64,000 nucleotides of DNA from Chenopodium formosanum (taxonomy: Eukaryota > Streptophyta > Magnoliopsida > Caryophyllales > Amaranthaceae): contig CM044880.1 in the NCBI GenBank assembly GCA_024500155.1, forward strand, positions 2,356,001 through 2,420,000, read 5' to 3'. Both the position numbers and the translations under genes were made by a program. Under the pieces are notes generated by a model, which was not told the origin of the DNA, made no database searches, and saw only the letters and a list, made by a program, of their open reading frames with translations. The first letter of the stretch is position 1; each line of letters begins with the position of its first letter. Positions 10,211 to 22,000 of the stretch are shown here, piece by piece.

Positions 10211-13200
10211 TCATTCACTTGAACTATTACCCATTGCCATCAAAAATTCTCCTTCACAAACTACCTCACCATCAACGTATGCTTTGCCTTCCATTTTTGC
10301 TATACCAAAGCGTTTTTGTAGTTTGACGAGTGTCATTCTCATCACCAAAGTGTCCCCAGCAATCACTGGCTTCCTGAATCTTACTTTGTCAATACCAGCA
10401 AAGAAGAAATTGTCACGGGAACCACCAACTTCTGGTTGCAGCATGACCAGACCACCAACTTGTGCCATTGCCTAAATGCAGTAATAAACTTATTGTCAAT
10501 GTCATTGTTAATCCCAATTTGAGGTCTTATAGATAGAACCCATAGAAGATTAGATAAAAAAAGGGCGGGGGGGGGGGGGGGGGGGGGGGGGGAATGAGGC
10601 CCTCAAATTTAACAGAAAAAATCGATAAATAGCTGATTGTGTTGCACAATACAAACAGAGCATAAATAGATTTAGGACAATTAATAAAGGATTTCAATTC
10701 AAATTCTTATTCTGCTTAATCTCGGTTCACCCATTGAAGACAAAATTGTCTAACTCACAAGGACCAACTCCTGGTGGTCCTCTCTTAAACAAAAAGAGCA
10801 CACCACTATTGAAATCTTTTATAATGGAGCATTCTTACAAAGATTAATCTATGGAGGAAGAAAGAAACAAATCGAACAACCTTTTGAGGCAAAAGCTTCT
10901 GCTTGTTTGACTAAGAATGACCTAGCTTGATGACCAAAGCAATAACTAAAAATGTAGAATGTGGAGTATTTTTGATTTTTGCATTCTTCCTCTCAAGAAA
11001 TTTTGTAAAAAGGTCGAATGGAGATGCTTTCCTATATACAGGGAACATTACCATATAAGATATGATATACACCTTCCCAACAACATACAAACTGGGCACT
11101 AACAAATGCAAAAGGGGAATTAAATGATGTATACATCACAATTGAGTTGGCCAGGTTGCAAACTATTACTACTCCAGAGGTGACTCCTATTCAGATTTCT
11201 CATAGACCGCAAAACGGTCTAAACCTTAATTTTCATTACCTCCATATTACCACACAAGCTCTACGAGCAAGGTAAAATATGCTAGAGTACAGTTATATAC
11301 AAGATCATTTTCAAAAATATAACTTTATAAGATTGAGACATCCAACTCAACTTTCAGCATTATAATAACGTCAGCAAAGGTTTAAATTTTGGTAAGGGGT
11401 ACTCAAAATAGGAAAGGTAATTGATATCCAAACTTCCTTTATTTATTGTTTTTTTTTATTATTATATGAATTCTCGTCCCCCACCCCCCCCTCCCCCCAA
11501 AAAAAAAAAAAAAAAAAAAAAATCCATTTAGGATTTCCAATAATCCTTCTACTACATCATTTCCAGCTCCAACTTGGATCCCGAGTATTTATTGCATTTC
11601 CCTCAACCACTCTGCTCAACTCCATTGCTGGTTTGTCCCATAGCCACTACCAACCTCACACCAATCTGGCCGTCCACCATAAGTCATGTCAGATTCAAAA
11701 CTGACACTAGACCCATACAAACCATTGCCACCATCACCTTTCAACCACCACAGAGTGTCAAAGCCCAAGCACACTCTCACTTGACAATACACCACCAACA
11801 ACTCAAGCCCTCTTCTCTAACCACCCAATATAAAGCACATGCACGACTTTCCACCAACCACAACCCACCTTATATCCAACACCAGAAAATCCTAAACCCA
11901 AAACATCACAACCTCCACAGAGAAGAAAGAGAAAGAGAGAACTAACCACTTAATCAGCACCACACCAGAACAAGACATAGGCAAAGCACATGCACGACTT
12001 TCCACCAACCACAACCCACCTTATACCCAACACCAGAAAATCAAAAACCCAAAAGACTACAACCTCCATAGAGAAGAAAGAGAAAGAGAGAAATAACCTC
12101 TTAATCAGCACCACACCAGAACAAGACATAGGCAAAAACTCAAAAAAGAAATCTAACTCTATGGAGGTTGGTTGTTGTGGTTCTAAAAACCTCCAAGCAA
12201 CTCTGACCACCATAAACTTGAATTTAATCTATATCTTCACACCTCCAACATACCCTAAGTAAACACTATTGTTTCAAAACATTAATAATTTATGTCAGAA
12301 AATTCAAATGATTCAAGTCACTTAAGGTCTACAATTGGTAATCCATGTATTAATAAATGCTACAGTTTACGTTCCTATTTTTCATATCATGTCAATTGCC
12401 CTTCATAAAGGTCTACAGTTGGTAATCAATGGAAATCCCCCCAAACTAATGCAAAACCATGAACATATACATCTTATTCCCCAAACCACACACAACATTC
12501 CAATTAATTTCCCTTGCATGATTTGGGCTGGTTCTCCATAGGCAAAAGCTTCTGCTTTGTAATAGCTTTGTTTGTCAAATCACTCATTATGGTTCGAACT
12601 CTCTCACATTTATGTATTTTAGGGTATCTAGCAAAATAAGACCAGAACAATTTACATCACCAAATCTCATTGGCTCATGACAGCAGGTTCACATACTGAA
12701 GGTTCATTGTAATCATAAAAGTTTGCACCGTTATAGTATCCAATAATCAGGAAAACTGTATACATACACCACTTCTACCTTAACTTCCAAAGAGGACAAA
12801 GACCCTAAGTAATATCCTTAATGCCAACCAGACGAGTTTTAAACAGCACCTAAACAAATCATAAGCTAATTCAATCCAAGGAACAACTCCCCACACACGC
12901 ACCAAGCCACAAAAGAAAATCAGACCTAAGGGAAGGATCCATATCCCACTCAAATTTACTCCATTGTCCCTAAAGCAATATCATAGAAGTTCACAAACAG
13001 AAAACAAACCATTATTTTCAATAATTACAAGCAAACCTTCATACTAAAAACCCAAAACAGATAGCACAGACTACAATCTCACGAAAATTCAACAATGTGG
13101 CAATATATATCCCAATTTTCCATTAAATGAAGATTGATAACAATACAATTAAAAACAAGAAACTGAAAGCAAATTGAATAAAGTTCATACCTCAACCATG

Positions 13201-13819
13201 AGAACACCAGGCATAATAGGCCTCTCAGGAAAATGGCCAGGAAAGAAATTATCATTAATTGTCACATTCTTAATCGCAACTGCGGAAACTCCTGGATTAT
13301 ACTCTACCACTCTATCCACTAGCAAAAACGGAAACCTATACACAATATCAACACCCAATTCAATATCTCCAAACCCTAAACCCTATATTCAAAAATTAAA
13401 CCAAAAAGAGACAAAAATTGAAGCAATTTAAGAACATACAAACTCACCTGTGTGGCAAAATGTCGCGAATCTGATTAATATCCATAACAGTGGGAAATGC
13501 CGGAATTCCTGCACCCAAAAAAAATCATAAATTTCAATCATCAAAATTAACGATATCTGCAATTGATGAAAAGCAATTAATGAGAATACGAACGCTTTTC
13601 AATGGGAATTTCATCGGTGGAATTGCTAGCAGAAGCGTCGGAAGAAGCGCGGGTGACGAAAGAGGGAGGAATTGAGGAGGAGAGAGAAAGAGATCTGAAT
13701 TTTAAGAGGGGAATTGGGGGAGAGAAGTTGGGAGAGAGAGTGCGATTGGTGCGATGAGAGAGAGAAGAGTGGGAATTGAGAGGAGAGGTGAGGGAGTGAG
13801 AGAGAGCTGTTGACGCCAT
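10211..13819 (-). CDS. Plastid (3R)-hydroxyacyl-ACP dehydratase, FabZ type
   Basis: Nuclear-encoded type II fatty-acid synthase enzyme that removes water from 3-hydroxyacyl-ACP to give trans-2-enoyl-ACP in the plastid. Four exons, 13819-13594, 13508-13448, 13335-13191 and 10471-10211, join in phase across GT-AG introns and give 230 residues, the usual plant length. The N-terminus (about 1-60) is rich in Ser, Thr, Arg and Pro and poor in acidic residues, as expected of a chloroplast transit peptide. The hotdog domain starts at MDINQIRDILPHRFPFLLVD. The catalytic His is in FFPGHFPERP (about 128) and the catalytic Glu in GVLMVEAMAQ (about 142, across the exon 3/4 junction). The ATG at 13819 is chosen because it starts the transit peptide and is followed by an uninterrupted frame. 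Intron 3 (10472-13190) is unusually long and repeat-rich. Confidence 0.94.
10567..10592 (+). repeat. Poly(G) run of 26 nt in FabZ intron 3
   Basis: An uninterrupted run of 26 G on the + strand (C on the transcribed FabZ strand). Such runs are prone to length error in sequencing and to slippage. It sits about 95 bases upstream of the last FabZ exon, in the direction of transcription. Confidence 0.85.
11832..12136. repeat. Two-copy tandem repeat, period 151 bp, in FabZ intron 3
   Basis: A unit starting AAAGCACATGCACGACTTTC at 11832 is repeated from 11983 with few differences. Both copies run through ACAACCTCC and GAGAAGAAAGAGAAAGAGAG to ACAAGACATAGGCAAA. Open frames read across it are repetitive and resemble no protein, so I treat it as a non-coding duplication inside the intron. 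Confidence 0.85.
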
Positions 13820-14075
13820 TGTTGTGGAGGAGAGAGAAAATCGAGGTTGAGTTGAAGGAGGAAGATAATGAAGGAGAAGAAGATGATGAAGAAGTAGCAG
13901 CGAGTGTTGGAGTGAAAGAGAAAGTAGTTCAACTGAAAGAGGAAATAACTCAAATCAAGGGCGATAATAACGAGGATCAACAAGAGTTTGCACTTTGTTA
14001 ATGTCAACAACGTTAAGCTGTTAAAGGCTTAAGCTTAAGGCTCTGTTAATATGTTTGGTTCCTCTTAAACGGACC

Positions 14076-14192
14076 AATAAAGCTATAAAATTTGAACCGC
14101 GGTGAGTTATCATCATGCGCCTACTAAACACACGAATAAAGCTACAAAAATTTGAACCGCAGTGACTTATCATCATGCGCCAACTAATTAGA
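14076..14192. repeat. Tandem duplication, period 59 bp
   Basis: The unit AATAAAGCTATAAAATTTG with GAACCGCGGTGAGTTATC and ATCATGCGCC (from 14076) recurs from 14135 as AATAAAGCTACAAAAATTTG with the same continuation. Two copies, about 90% alike by eye. Confidence 0.75.
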
Positions 14193-14402
14193 ATAATCAC
14201 TTTTATACTAACTAGTTTTGTGTCCGTGCGATACCCGGTTTGTTTTTTGAATTAAAAATTAATTTTTTAATCTATGTGCTTTTGTAACTATTTAAACTAT
14301 GTAGACATGTAGTAGAAATGTAATGACATAATGATATTGGTGAAAATGGTCGATTAAATACATAAAAAGAAATTAAAAAATGTAAGCATGAAATATTAGA
14401 AA

Positions 14403-14780
14403 ACTAGTTTTATCCCCGTGCAAATGCACGGATTTATAATAATAAGACTTGAAAATAAAAATAAATTAATTAATTAATAAAATTCAATTAAAATGGAGTT
14501 AGTTTAAATGAAATGGCTTATATGTAACATTTTTTATTTTTGAATTTGAATTCATATCATGTCTATCCTTAAAATTCTCATGTTAGATACATTATTTAAA
14601 ATATTTTATAAATTATTGTAAGTTTTTTTTCATTAAAATTTTTTTATCATGTTATTTTTTAAGGGAAAAAAAGAAATTTAAAAAAAAGCTAAAAAATATT
14701 TGGGCGGGAAAATTTTTGTGGTGAATGTGACATGTGTACTTAAGGGATAACTCTGGTGATTACTTTAGTATATAGTATAG
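14403..14780. repeat. Second copy of the CCGTGCA-TGCACGG dispersed repeat
   Basis: It starts ACTAGTTTTATCCCCGTGCA with TGCACGG, contains GGGCGGGAAAATTTTTGTGG and GTGACATGTGTAC, and ends TTTAGTATATAGTATAG, which are the landmarks of 5079-5340. An extra partial start (ACTAGTTTTGTGTCCGTGCG) lies just before it at 14210, suggesting nested or tandem insertion. Confidence 0.5.
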
Positions 14781-15294
14781 ATTCTAATAATAACAAAAAA
14801 TAAATTAAATTTAAAAATTGTTCTACTCATGTCGATCCCGAACACAAAATTAAACTTTGGGCTAGAGTTAAACATATTTTGACTTGTAACCTAGAGTGAC
14901 CAGATCCGAAATGACTCATAACCCGACCCAATTAAGTTGTCGATCAATATTAGGGTGTGTTTTATTCACTTGATTTTTACTTATTTGAACTTAATATACC
15001 TTATTAAAACTTATTTTTGTTTTAATTTGTAATTGGCTAAACCTTATCATAATTTATTTTTTCCTGAACTGAATTTATCTTAATTTAACTACTTCCTTCG
15101 CTACAAAAAAAATATTATGATACAAAAAATAAATTTAGATGATATGACAGCTATAATCTAATATTTTTTTGAATAAAATAATAATTTTATTTGTATATAT
15201 AAATATTGGTATTTTATCAAAAATAAGATTTTAAAGTAACAATTTTATCCCAAAATTTTATCTAAATATGATTGAAAATAAAACTTTAAACTAA

Positions 15295-15524
15295 GGGCTT
15301 GTTTGGCATTGTTTATTGTTTTCAGTTTTCTTTTTTTTGAAAACAAAAAACAGGAAACAAGAAAAAGGTGTTTCTACTTTTTTGTTGTCAGTTTTTAATA
15401 TTATCATGATTTTAATGGGTTTGTCTAATTTTTGATTTATTATATGACATATATGATATATCGTATGAGTTTGAAAACCCAAAAAACCAAAAAACAGAAA
15501 ACCACAACCATGCCAAACGAACCC
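15295..15524. mobile_element. Tourist-type MITE (230 bp), TAA duplication
   Basis: The left end is GGGCTTGTTTGGCATTGTT and the right end ATGCCAAACGAACCC, forming terminal inverted repeats. Both sides are flanked by TAA (15292-15294 and 15525-15527), the 3-bp target typical of PIF/Harbinger elements. A second copy of the same length is at 31811-32040 with TTA flanks. The interior is CAAAAAACCAAAAA-like low-complexity sequence without coding capacity. Confidence 0.8.
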
Positions 15525-15827
15525 TAACTTTTTTATCTTACAAAATCTATTTAAATCTATTTAACGTGGCGTGACACTCAGCGAAAAATTAAAATGCCAA
15601 GGTTGTTGTCTCATGTCCTGGCTAAAAGTTTAGCTTTATATATTAGTTATATATGATTAATTAAACGTGTATTTTTGACAAATGAAAATACAAGTTTATC
15701 TTCATGATAGTATTTAACCAGGGTAAAAATGGTAATTTACATTACATTTTTTTTTTGAGGAAAGTAATTTACACTACATTAGTATGGGTAATATGGTAAT
15801 TTCATGAGTTTACATTCTAACACCAGA

Positions 15828-16620
15828 AATCTAATATATATAAATAAAGTAGGCATTTTTCGGGAGCATTTGACGCGCCACATAAGAAAAGGTATTATTT
15901 TGTCCAATGAAAAATTATAATAATAATTTATTTTAGAATTAAAAAATTTACTCGCCACCTAAGCAAAAGTGAAGAATAAGATTTAAGAATTTTGACACAT
16001 AGGTAAAAACAACTAATAGTGAATAATTAAAATTTAAATTACTTTTAAAAACCAATAGTTATCTTCTCCAAGAAAAAACAATAAAAAAAAACTAAGTAAT
16101 AATTATCTTTTTTACATATATGGATGCAAATTTTTAATCTCAAATATCTTTAATTTCTCCCTAGAAAATGTTGTAAAAGTCTGATTTTAATAATGTACTC
16201 ATCGAGACGTTTAAAACTAAATCTCATATGACTAATTTTCCATAATATTTTATAGTTAAACGATTATAAATGAGACTAACATTTTAAACAAAACGAGTAT
16301 ATTAAATAAACGCATAGGCAAAAGACTTATTTTGATCAATTAAAAAACGAGATTTGTCATTTCTTTTTTGAATTAAAAATTTAAATTTTCACATAAGCAA
16401 AATTAGTGAATAAGGTTTGGGATTTTAAATTCAAGCGTCAATGCGTCACATAAAATAAATAAAACAACAAAAGATAACTTTAGTGTTAAAATTAAAAAAG
16501 TATTTTATGATATTAGGAATTTTATCCATATAACTAATGAATGATCTTCATAAATATACACAATTTTAAATTAAATAAAATAATTACTAGAACCGTGCAT
16601 CGCACGGGCTTACATCTAGT
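15828..16620. repeat. Probable inverted member of the CCGTGCA-palindrome repeat family
   Basis: The right edge reads ACTAGAACCGTGCATCGCAC then GGGCTTACATCTAGT, i.e. the reverse of the ACTAG...CCCGTGC start seen at 5079 and 14403. The left edge (CTAATATATATAAATAAAG) resembles the AT-rich end. The ends are approximate and no coding is seen. Confidence 0.35.
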
Positions 16621-18073
16621 TTTTGTTATTTTAAGCGTCAATATCGCCCGTTAATGGAGGATAAAGTTTGAAGAGCTTTAATGGAAAAAATCAATCGTAA
16701 TGAAAACTTTAATGGAAAAAAAAAAATAATCTTAATAAAAGCCTCAATAGAGGATATAATCATCCCGACCCTTTGAGATTGACAATGTCCTTAATTTCAT
16801 CCTTTCTAATACAGTAGGGTTCTCGTTTGATTTAGCGATGAAGTCCCCGGAGATGGTGGTGTTTGGTGAAAATCACGCAAGGAAGAAAAAGTCGGCTTCA
16901 ATGGAGGAAGAAGGAGAAATCCGTTTTCAATGGAGAGTGAAGCTTAACTCTGTTAATTGGATAAATTGAAGAAAAGGACAGCTAGAAGACACTATATAAA
17001 AGAATACACTCCCTGGAGTACTTGTTTCATTTCTATATCCGCGGAGTTTTGGGAGAAATTATAGAAAGTGCTCCGTAATAAAATATGGAGGAAATAAGGT
17101 TGGTGAATGAATAAAGTGATAGTTGTGAGGATAGAAAATATGAAAATATTAAAGTATGATAATTGCGGGATCTACTTGAAAAAATAAATTAATAAAATAT
17201 TATGAAAAGTTTTTTTTTTTTAAAAAAAGAAAATAGTGCAATACTCCGTAATACGGAATAATATACGCTCGCAAAAGCATGTTTATCATAAAGATAAACT
17301 AGGGCGTCTTCATTAGCCTTTAGCCGTTTACTTACCGATCTCTGATCTTCACTTTATTTTTATTTATTTATTTTTGTTGTGTAAAAGAGGGCAAAGCCTG
17401 AAACATAGAACAATAAAATAAAGAAATAAACCTAGGAGTAGTAACCCCTATGATGTCTTCTCTAGGAGAATTTCATATTTTGATGGGGAGTCATCATAAT
17501 ACTTAACTCTCTCAACTTGGCCAACACCTGAATTAGCTAATCGAGCCGATTCTACAATTCCTTTTCTATAACAATGAAAAATACAATTGCAAATATCTAT
17601 AATGAGCAATCTTTCCACGTACAATGACTCGTGGTCTTGTACTCTCATGTACATTAATTATACATTAAAAGTATTAAAAGTACAACTGAAAAAGAAAATG
17701 TATTTGGAATATTTAGAAGAAAAAAAACTTATTAAAAATAGAAAGGCGGAATGTAATTTTAGAATACCCAAAATAGAAAGAAGGAATGTAATTTAGAGAC
17801 GGAGGGAGTACGATATTTGGCGGGTCAAACACTTTAAAAGTGAGGGGAGAAGGGTAAAGTATACAAAGAAGCCTCCTAAGAAAGTCATAGGCCTAACAAA
17901 AACACTGATATCATTTTGGCTACCAATGGCTCCATGTCTCTATACAAAGAATTATCCTAAGAAGGGCGATAATGCCTTCTCTTATATGAGGCTACTAAAA
18001 ACAATCAAACATTATATGCACTTATGCAGTCAACTAAACTCCACTACCCCTTCACCTCGAATCCAGTGAAATA

Positions 18074-18139
18074 TTTGACGAAAAGAAGCATCATGCCCGT
18101 AAGGTGTTTGTGAAAATGTCCAAGAGAGCATATCCGCAG
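18074..18139 (+). other. Exon-like 22-codon segment before CNL1, ending at a consensus splice donor
   Basis: It reads in frame FDEKKHHARKVFVKMSKRAY then PQ, directly followed by GTAAGC. The same frame recurs before CNL2 (26629-26694), CNL4 (47107-47172) and, more diverged, at 54552-54614. It is too short to call a gene. It could be a relic exon of a lost neighbour or an untranslated leader exon of the CNL gene; I recognise no family. Confidence 0.4.
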
Positions 18140-19025
18140 GTAAGCTCCAAAAAAACTCCAATTTTTTTTTTAAAATTTGTAGATCTCACGCACAAATGCA
18201 TTGTAGCTAGTTTTGTCTTCTTGATTTGCTAGCACTTCTACTATATAAAACTCCTATGGATTGAATGAAACAAACTACTTAGATAGCATCATTAGTCTAA
18301 TTAAAAATTACGTACTACATTTTTTTTAATTGCAAGCTTTCTGTTTTTCACATTGATAATTTTATTTATGTTTTCATTAAAGTATAAATCACGAAATAAA
18401 ATTAAAATGTCCTTTCAAAGGAAAAAAAAAAAAACATGTACCGGGTAAATAGCTGCATTGTAAAATGTTGAAAGGAAAAAAATAACATAGATTTTTTTTT
18501 AAAGAGAGTAAAATTAATTCATCAATGTCAAATCTCATCTACAAAGATGTGATTAAGATGTTGCCTCAAAAAAAAAAAATGTGATTAAGGTGTGGTGTTG
18601 AAAAAAAATAATAATAATTAAGGTGTGTTTTTGCAAAAAAAATTCATAAGGAGGTTTTTTGCAAACAAAATTAAAAAAAATTGATTATAAAAAGTAATTT
18701 ATTTTAAAATTTCCTAAAAAATACCCCTGGATTAAATGGACCAAACTACTTATACCAGAAAGCATCATTAATCTAATTAAAAATTACGAGTACTTTTTTA
18801 AATTGCAAAATTCATGTTTTTCATAATCCGTATTAATCAATGCATAATTTAACCGTTAATATTTTTATATATACTTTTCCTCCCGACATGTATACCCACT
18901 TTTGCTTTTTTGAGATTTTTTTTTAATTCTTCTATCATCTATTATTATTTTCAAAGGCCATTGTCTACCAAATATGACATATCCAAAACATAAAACCATT
19001 GACACTAAAAACTCAAAACCATTTG

Positions 19026-19094
19026 TTCTTTGCGTCACTCAAAAAAGCAATACACAACTAATTCACAAGAGAAAAGAGAGAGACAGAGAGAGAG
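19026..19094 (+). promoter_or_regulatory. CNL1 5' leader with GA repeat abutting the start codon
   Basis: The sequence CACTCAAAAAAGCAATACAC, then CACAAGAGAAAAGAGAGAG, leads straight into ATGG. The CTCAAAAAA...CACAAGAGAAA(GA)nATGG layout recurs before CNL2, CNL4 and CNL6 and in shorter form before CNL3, while CNL5 has lost the GA run. It supports the chosen ATG and marks the common 5' UTR. A TATATATA lies near 18868, but its role is unproven. Confidence 0.6.
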
Positions 19095-22000
19095 ATGGAT
19101 GTGTCAGGAGGTCTTTCACTGGTGCAAACAATCCTTCAAGTGTTGGGTTCCCCCATTTGGACGGAGATTGAATCTGTATTGGGTGTCAAGTCCCAGCTTG
19201 AAAAACTCAAGGTTACCATGTCCACCATCCAGAATGTCCTGCTTGATGCTGAAGAACTGGAGCGGCGGCACCACGTTTGTCCCACCCATGTTCAACGTGG
19301 CAGGCTTGAAAGGCTTAAGGAAGCTCTTTACCAAGCTGATGACTTGTTTGATGAGGTCACCACTCTTGCTCATCGCAAGAAGCTGATGTCAGGTAGCCGT
19401 TTCTTCTCTTGTTTGATTCAGCTTCCTTCTGCTTTTACTTGGTCTGGAGAGATTAAAAAGATACGGGAGATGTTGGGTGATATTGTGAATGATCATCAAC
19501 ATGATTTTGGGTTGATGAGGAACTCGGTTGATCTTCGAGTGAGATACAAACCAAGGGAAACTCATTCCTTTGTGTGTGAAGAAGATACTATCATTGGGAG
19601 AGATAAGGACAAACAGATAGTGATAGATATGCTATTAGACACTACTGTTGAGGAGAATGTTTCTGTTGTCAGCATAGTTGGGATTGGAGGATTGGGAAAA
19701 ACTACTCTAGCCCGACAGGTCTATAATGATGAAACCATTGGGAAGAAATTCCCTCTGAAATTGTGGGTTTGTGTCTCAGATGATTTTAATGTCAAAGCCC
19801 TTGTTGGTCAAATCCTGGCAGCTGCAGATCCTGAAATCAAGCAAGATGGTCTGAGTCTGGACAATCTCCAGAAGAAACTTTGCCAACAACTGGATGGTAA
19901 AAAATATCTCCTTGTTTTGGATGATGTATGGAATGAGGATCCTAGTAAGTGGCTTGAGTTGAGAACTCTGTTGACTGGAGGTGAGAGGGCTAGCAAAATT
20001 GTAGTGACTACTCGCTCCAAAAAGGTAGCGGATGTTGTGGGAAGTCATTGCCTTCATAAGACACATGAATTGATGGGTCTCTCAGATGAAGATTCTTGGA
20101 TATTGTTTCAGAGAATGGCAGTTAAACCAGAGGAACACCCACTGAAACAACAATTAAATGAAGTCGGTAAAGAGATTGTTCGAAAGTGTGCCAATGTTCC
20201 ACTTGCCATAAAAGTGGTTGGAAGTCTTCTTCGAGGTCAAGGGGAAAGTAAGTGGGATAGTTTGAAAAACACTGACTTGGCAAACATTGTACAAGATGAA
20301 ATCAGTGGCATAGTACCTGTGTTGAAGATCAGTTATAATTACCTTCCGTTCCATTTGAAGAGTTGTTTTAGTTACTGTGCTGTATTCCCTAAGGATTATA
20401 AGTTTATCAAGGAGGACTTGATCTGTCTCTGGATGGCTCAAGGCTTCATTATGTCATCAGATGGACAGAACTTTGAAGATGCCGGTGAGGAGTATTTTAA
20501 CCAATTGCTGCAGAGGTGCTTCTTCCAAGATGTCGAACTAGCCGAGGGTACTGATGAAATTCTTTCATTTAAAATGCATGATCTGATTCATGATCTTGCC
20601 AAAGAGGTAGCAGGGACAGAAATATTGTTGTGCAATTATAGCACACAATGTTTCAACGACAAAACTCGCCATGTATATATTGATGAAAGTACTCCTAAGG
20701 ATCTTGTTGGTAAGTTGAGCAAGATGAAAAGGATGCGTACAGTTCTATCTGATGTTCTTCCTTTTTCTTTCGAAAGCCTTGTTGAGGTATCGATAAAAAT
20801 GAAATACTTGAGGGTATTGTGTTGGAATCGTACTAGTTTCACGGTGCCAAGTGTGATAGGTGAATTGGTGCATCTAAGGTATCTTGACCTTTCATATAAT
20901 ATAGCGCTATTTGAATTGCCCTCTTCCATTACCAAGCTTTATAACTTGCAAACATTAAAGTTGCGTAAGTGTAGGCATTTAAAAAGGTTGCCAAGGGAGT
21001 TAGGGAAATTGGTTAATCTTAGGCACCTTGATATTGATGATTGCTGGAGTTTAACACACATGCCTCCAGGGATGAATAACATGACCTCTCTGCAGAATCT
21101 GGCAATGTTTGTAGTGGGTGGAAGTGGGACAAGCAATACAGCTTGGAGTTGGAGGTCAACTGATGATGGTGTTGGTCAGCTTGAAGATTTGGATGATTTC
21201 ACCAATTATACTCGCACTATGCAAATTATAGTTAAGGAAGATGTAAGATACGATGCAGTAGGAGGGGGAATGCTATTAAAATGTCCAAAATTGTGGAAAA
21301 TTAAGTACGATTGGGAAACAAAGGAGAATAATAATGCAGAAGTATTGCTACAAGGCCTACAACCCCACTTTAATGTTAGAAAGTTAAAGTTGCATAGATA
21401 TCCAGGAGTGTGGCTACCAACCTGGGTCAGTTATTGTCTCCCAAACCTTGTTGAAATTGTAATTAGTAAATGTAATAGGGTGGAGTATGTGGAGAGTAGT
21501 GGTATTAGTGGAGATGATGATAAGTTGGTATTCTTTCCATCCCTTGAAAAGCTGAAGCTTAGGCGTATGCGACAGTTGAAGGGATGGTGGAAGTCATCAT
21601 CAGTATCAGAATCAGAGGAGAGTGAGACACCGCAAGCACCAAAACTTTCTCATCTTCAGATAGATGGATGTCCAGAATTGACAACTTTTCCTTTATGTCC
21701 GGGACTGCAACAATTGTACTTAGAAGATTTTAATGAAGCGCTGGGTCCAATTATAAGGGAGACTACCCAGCAAAAGGAGGAAGGACCACATGGAAGTTTG
21801 AGGGCACGTACGAGGATAGATAACGTGGCATATCTTAATTCTCTACCCATCCGATCTTATTTCCACCATCTTTGTATTTCCAGTTACCAGAAAATGGAGG
21901 AATTGAAAACAGGAGAGGTGGGTGAGGTGTTCCGAAGCGGCCGCCTGTCCTCTCTTCGCTCCCTTGAAATTGACCAATGCTCAAAACTAAAGAGTATATC

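Larger units (their letters stand above)
13820..17060. other. Repeat-rich spacer between FabZ and the CNL cluster
   Basis: The FabZ 5' side (13820 to about 14000) is purine-rich on the + strand (GGAGAGAGAGAAAATC), i.e. CT-rich on the transcribed strand, typical of a plant leader. Then follow a 59-bp tandem duplication, dispersed repeats and a Tourist MITE (listed separately). No credible gene is seen; acidic or Lys-rich short frames here are compositional. Confidence 0.6.

Noticed and set aside
11574..12262. Pro/Thr/His-rich frames within the FabZ intron
   Set aside because: Their sequence is the 151-bp tandem repeat and low-complexity DNA inside an intron, with no domain.
13810..14001. Acidic Glu/Lys-rich 63-residue frame opposite the FabZ start
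   Set aside because: Compositional translation of the purine-rich complement of the FabZ leader.
17448..17654. Conserved 68-residue - strand frame, also at 46481-46687
   Set aside because: Its two copies are in the recent segmental duplication, so identity carries no evidence of coding; no domain seen.
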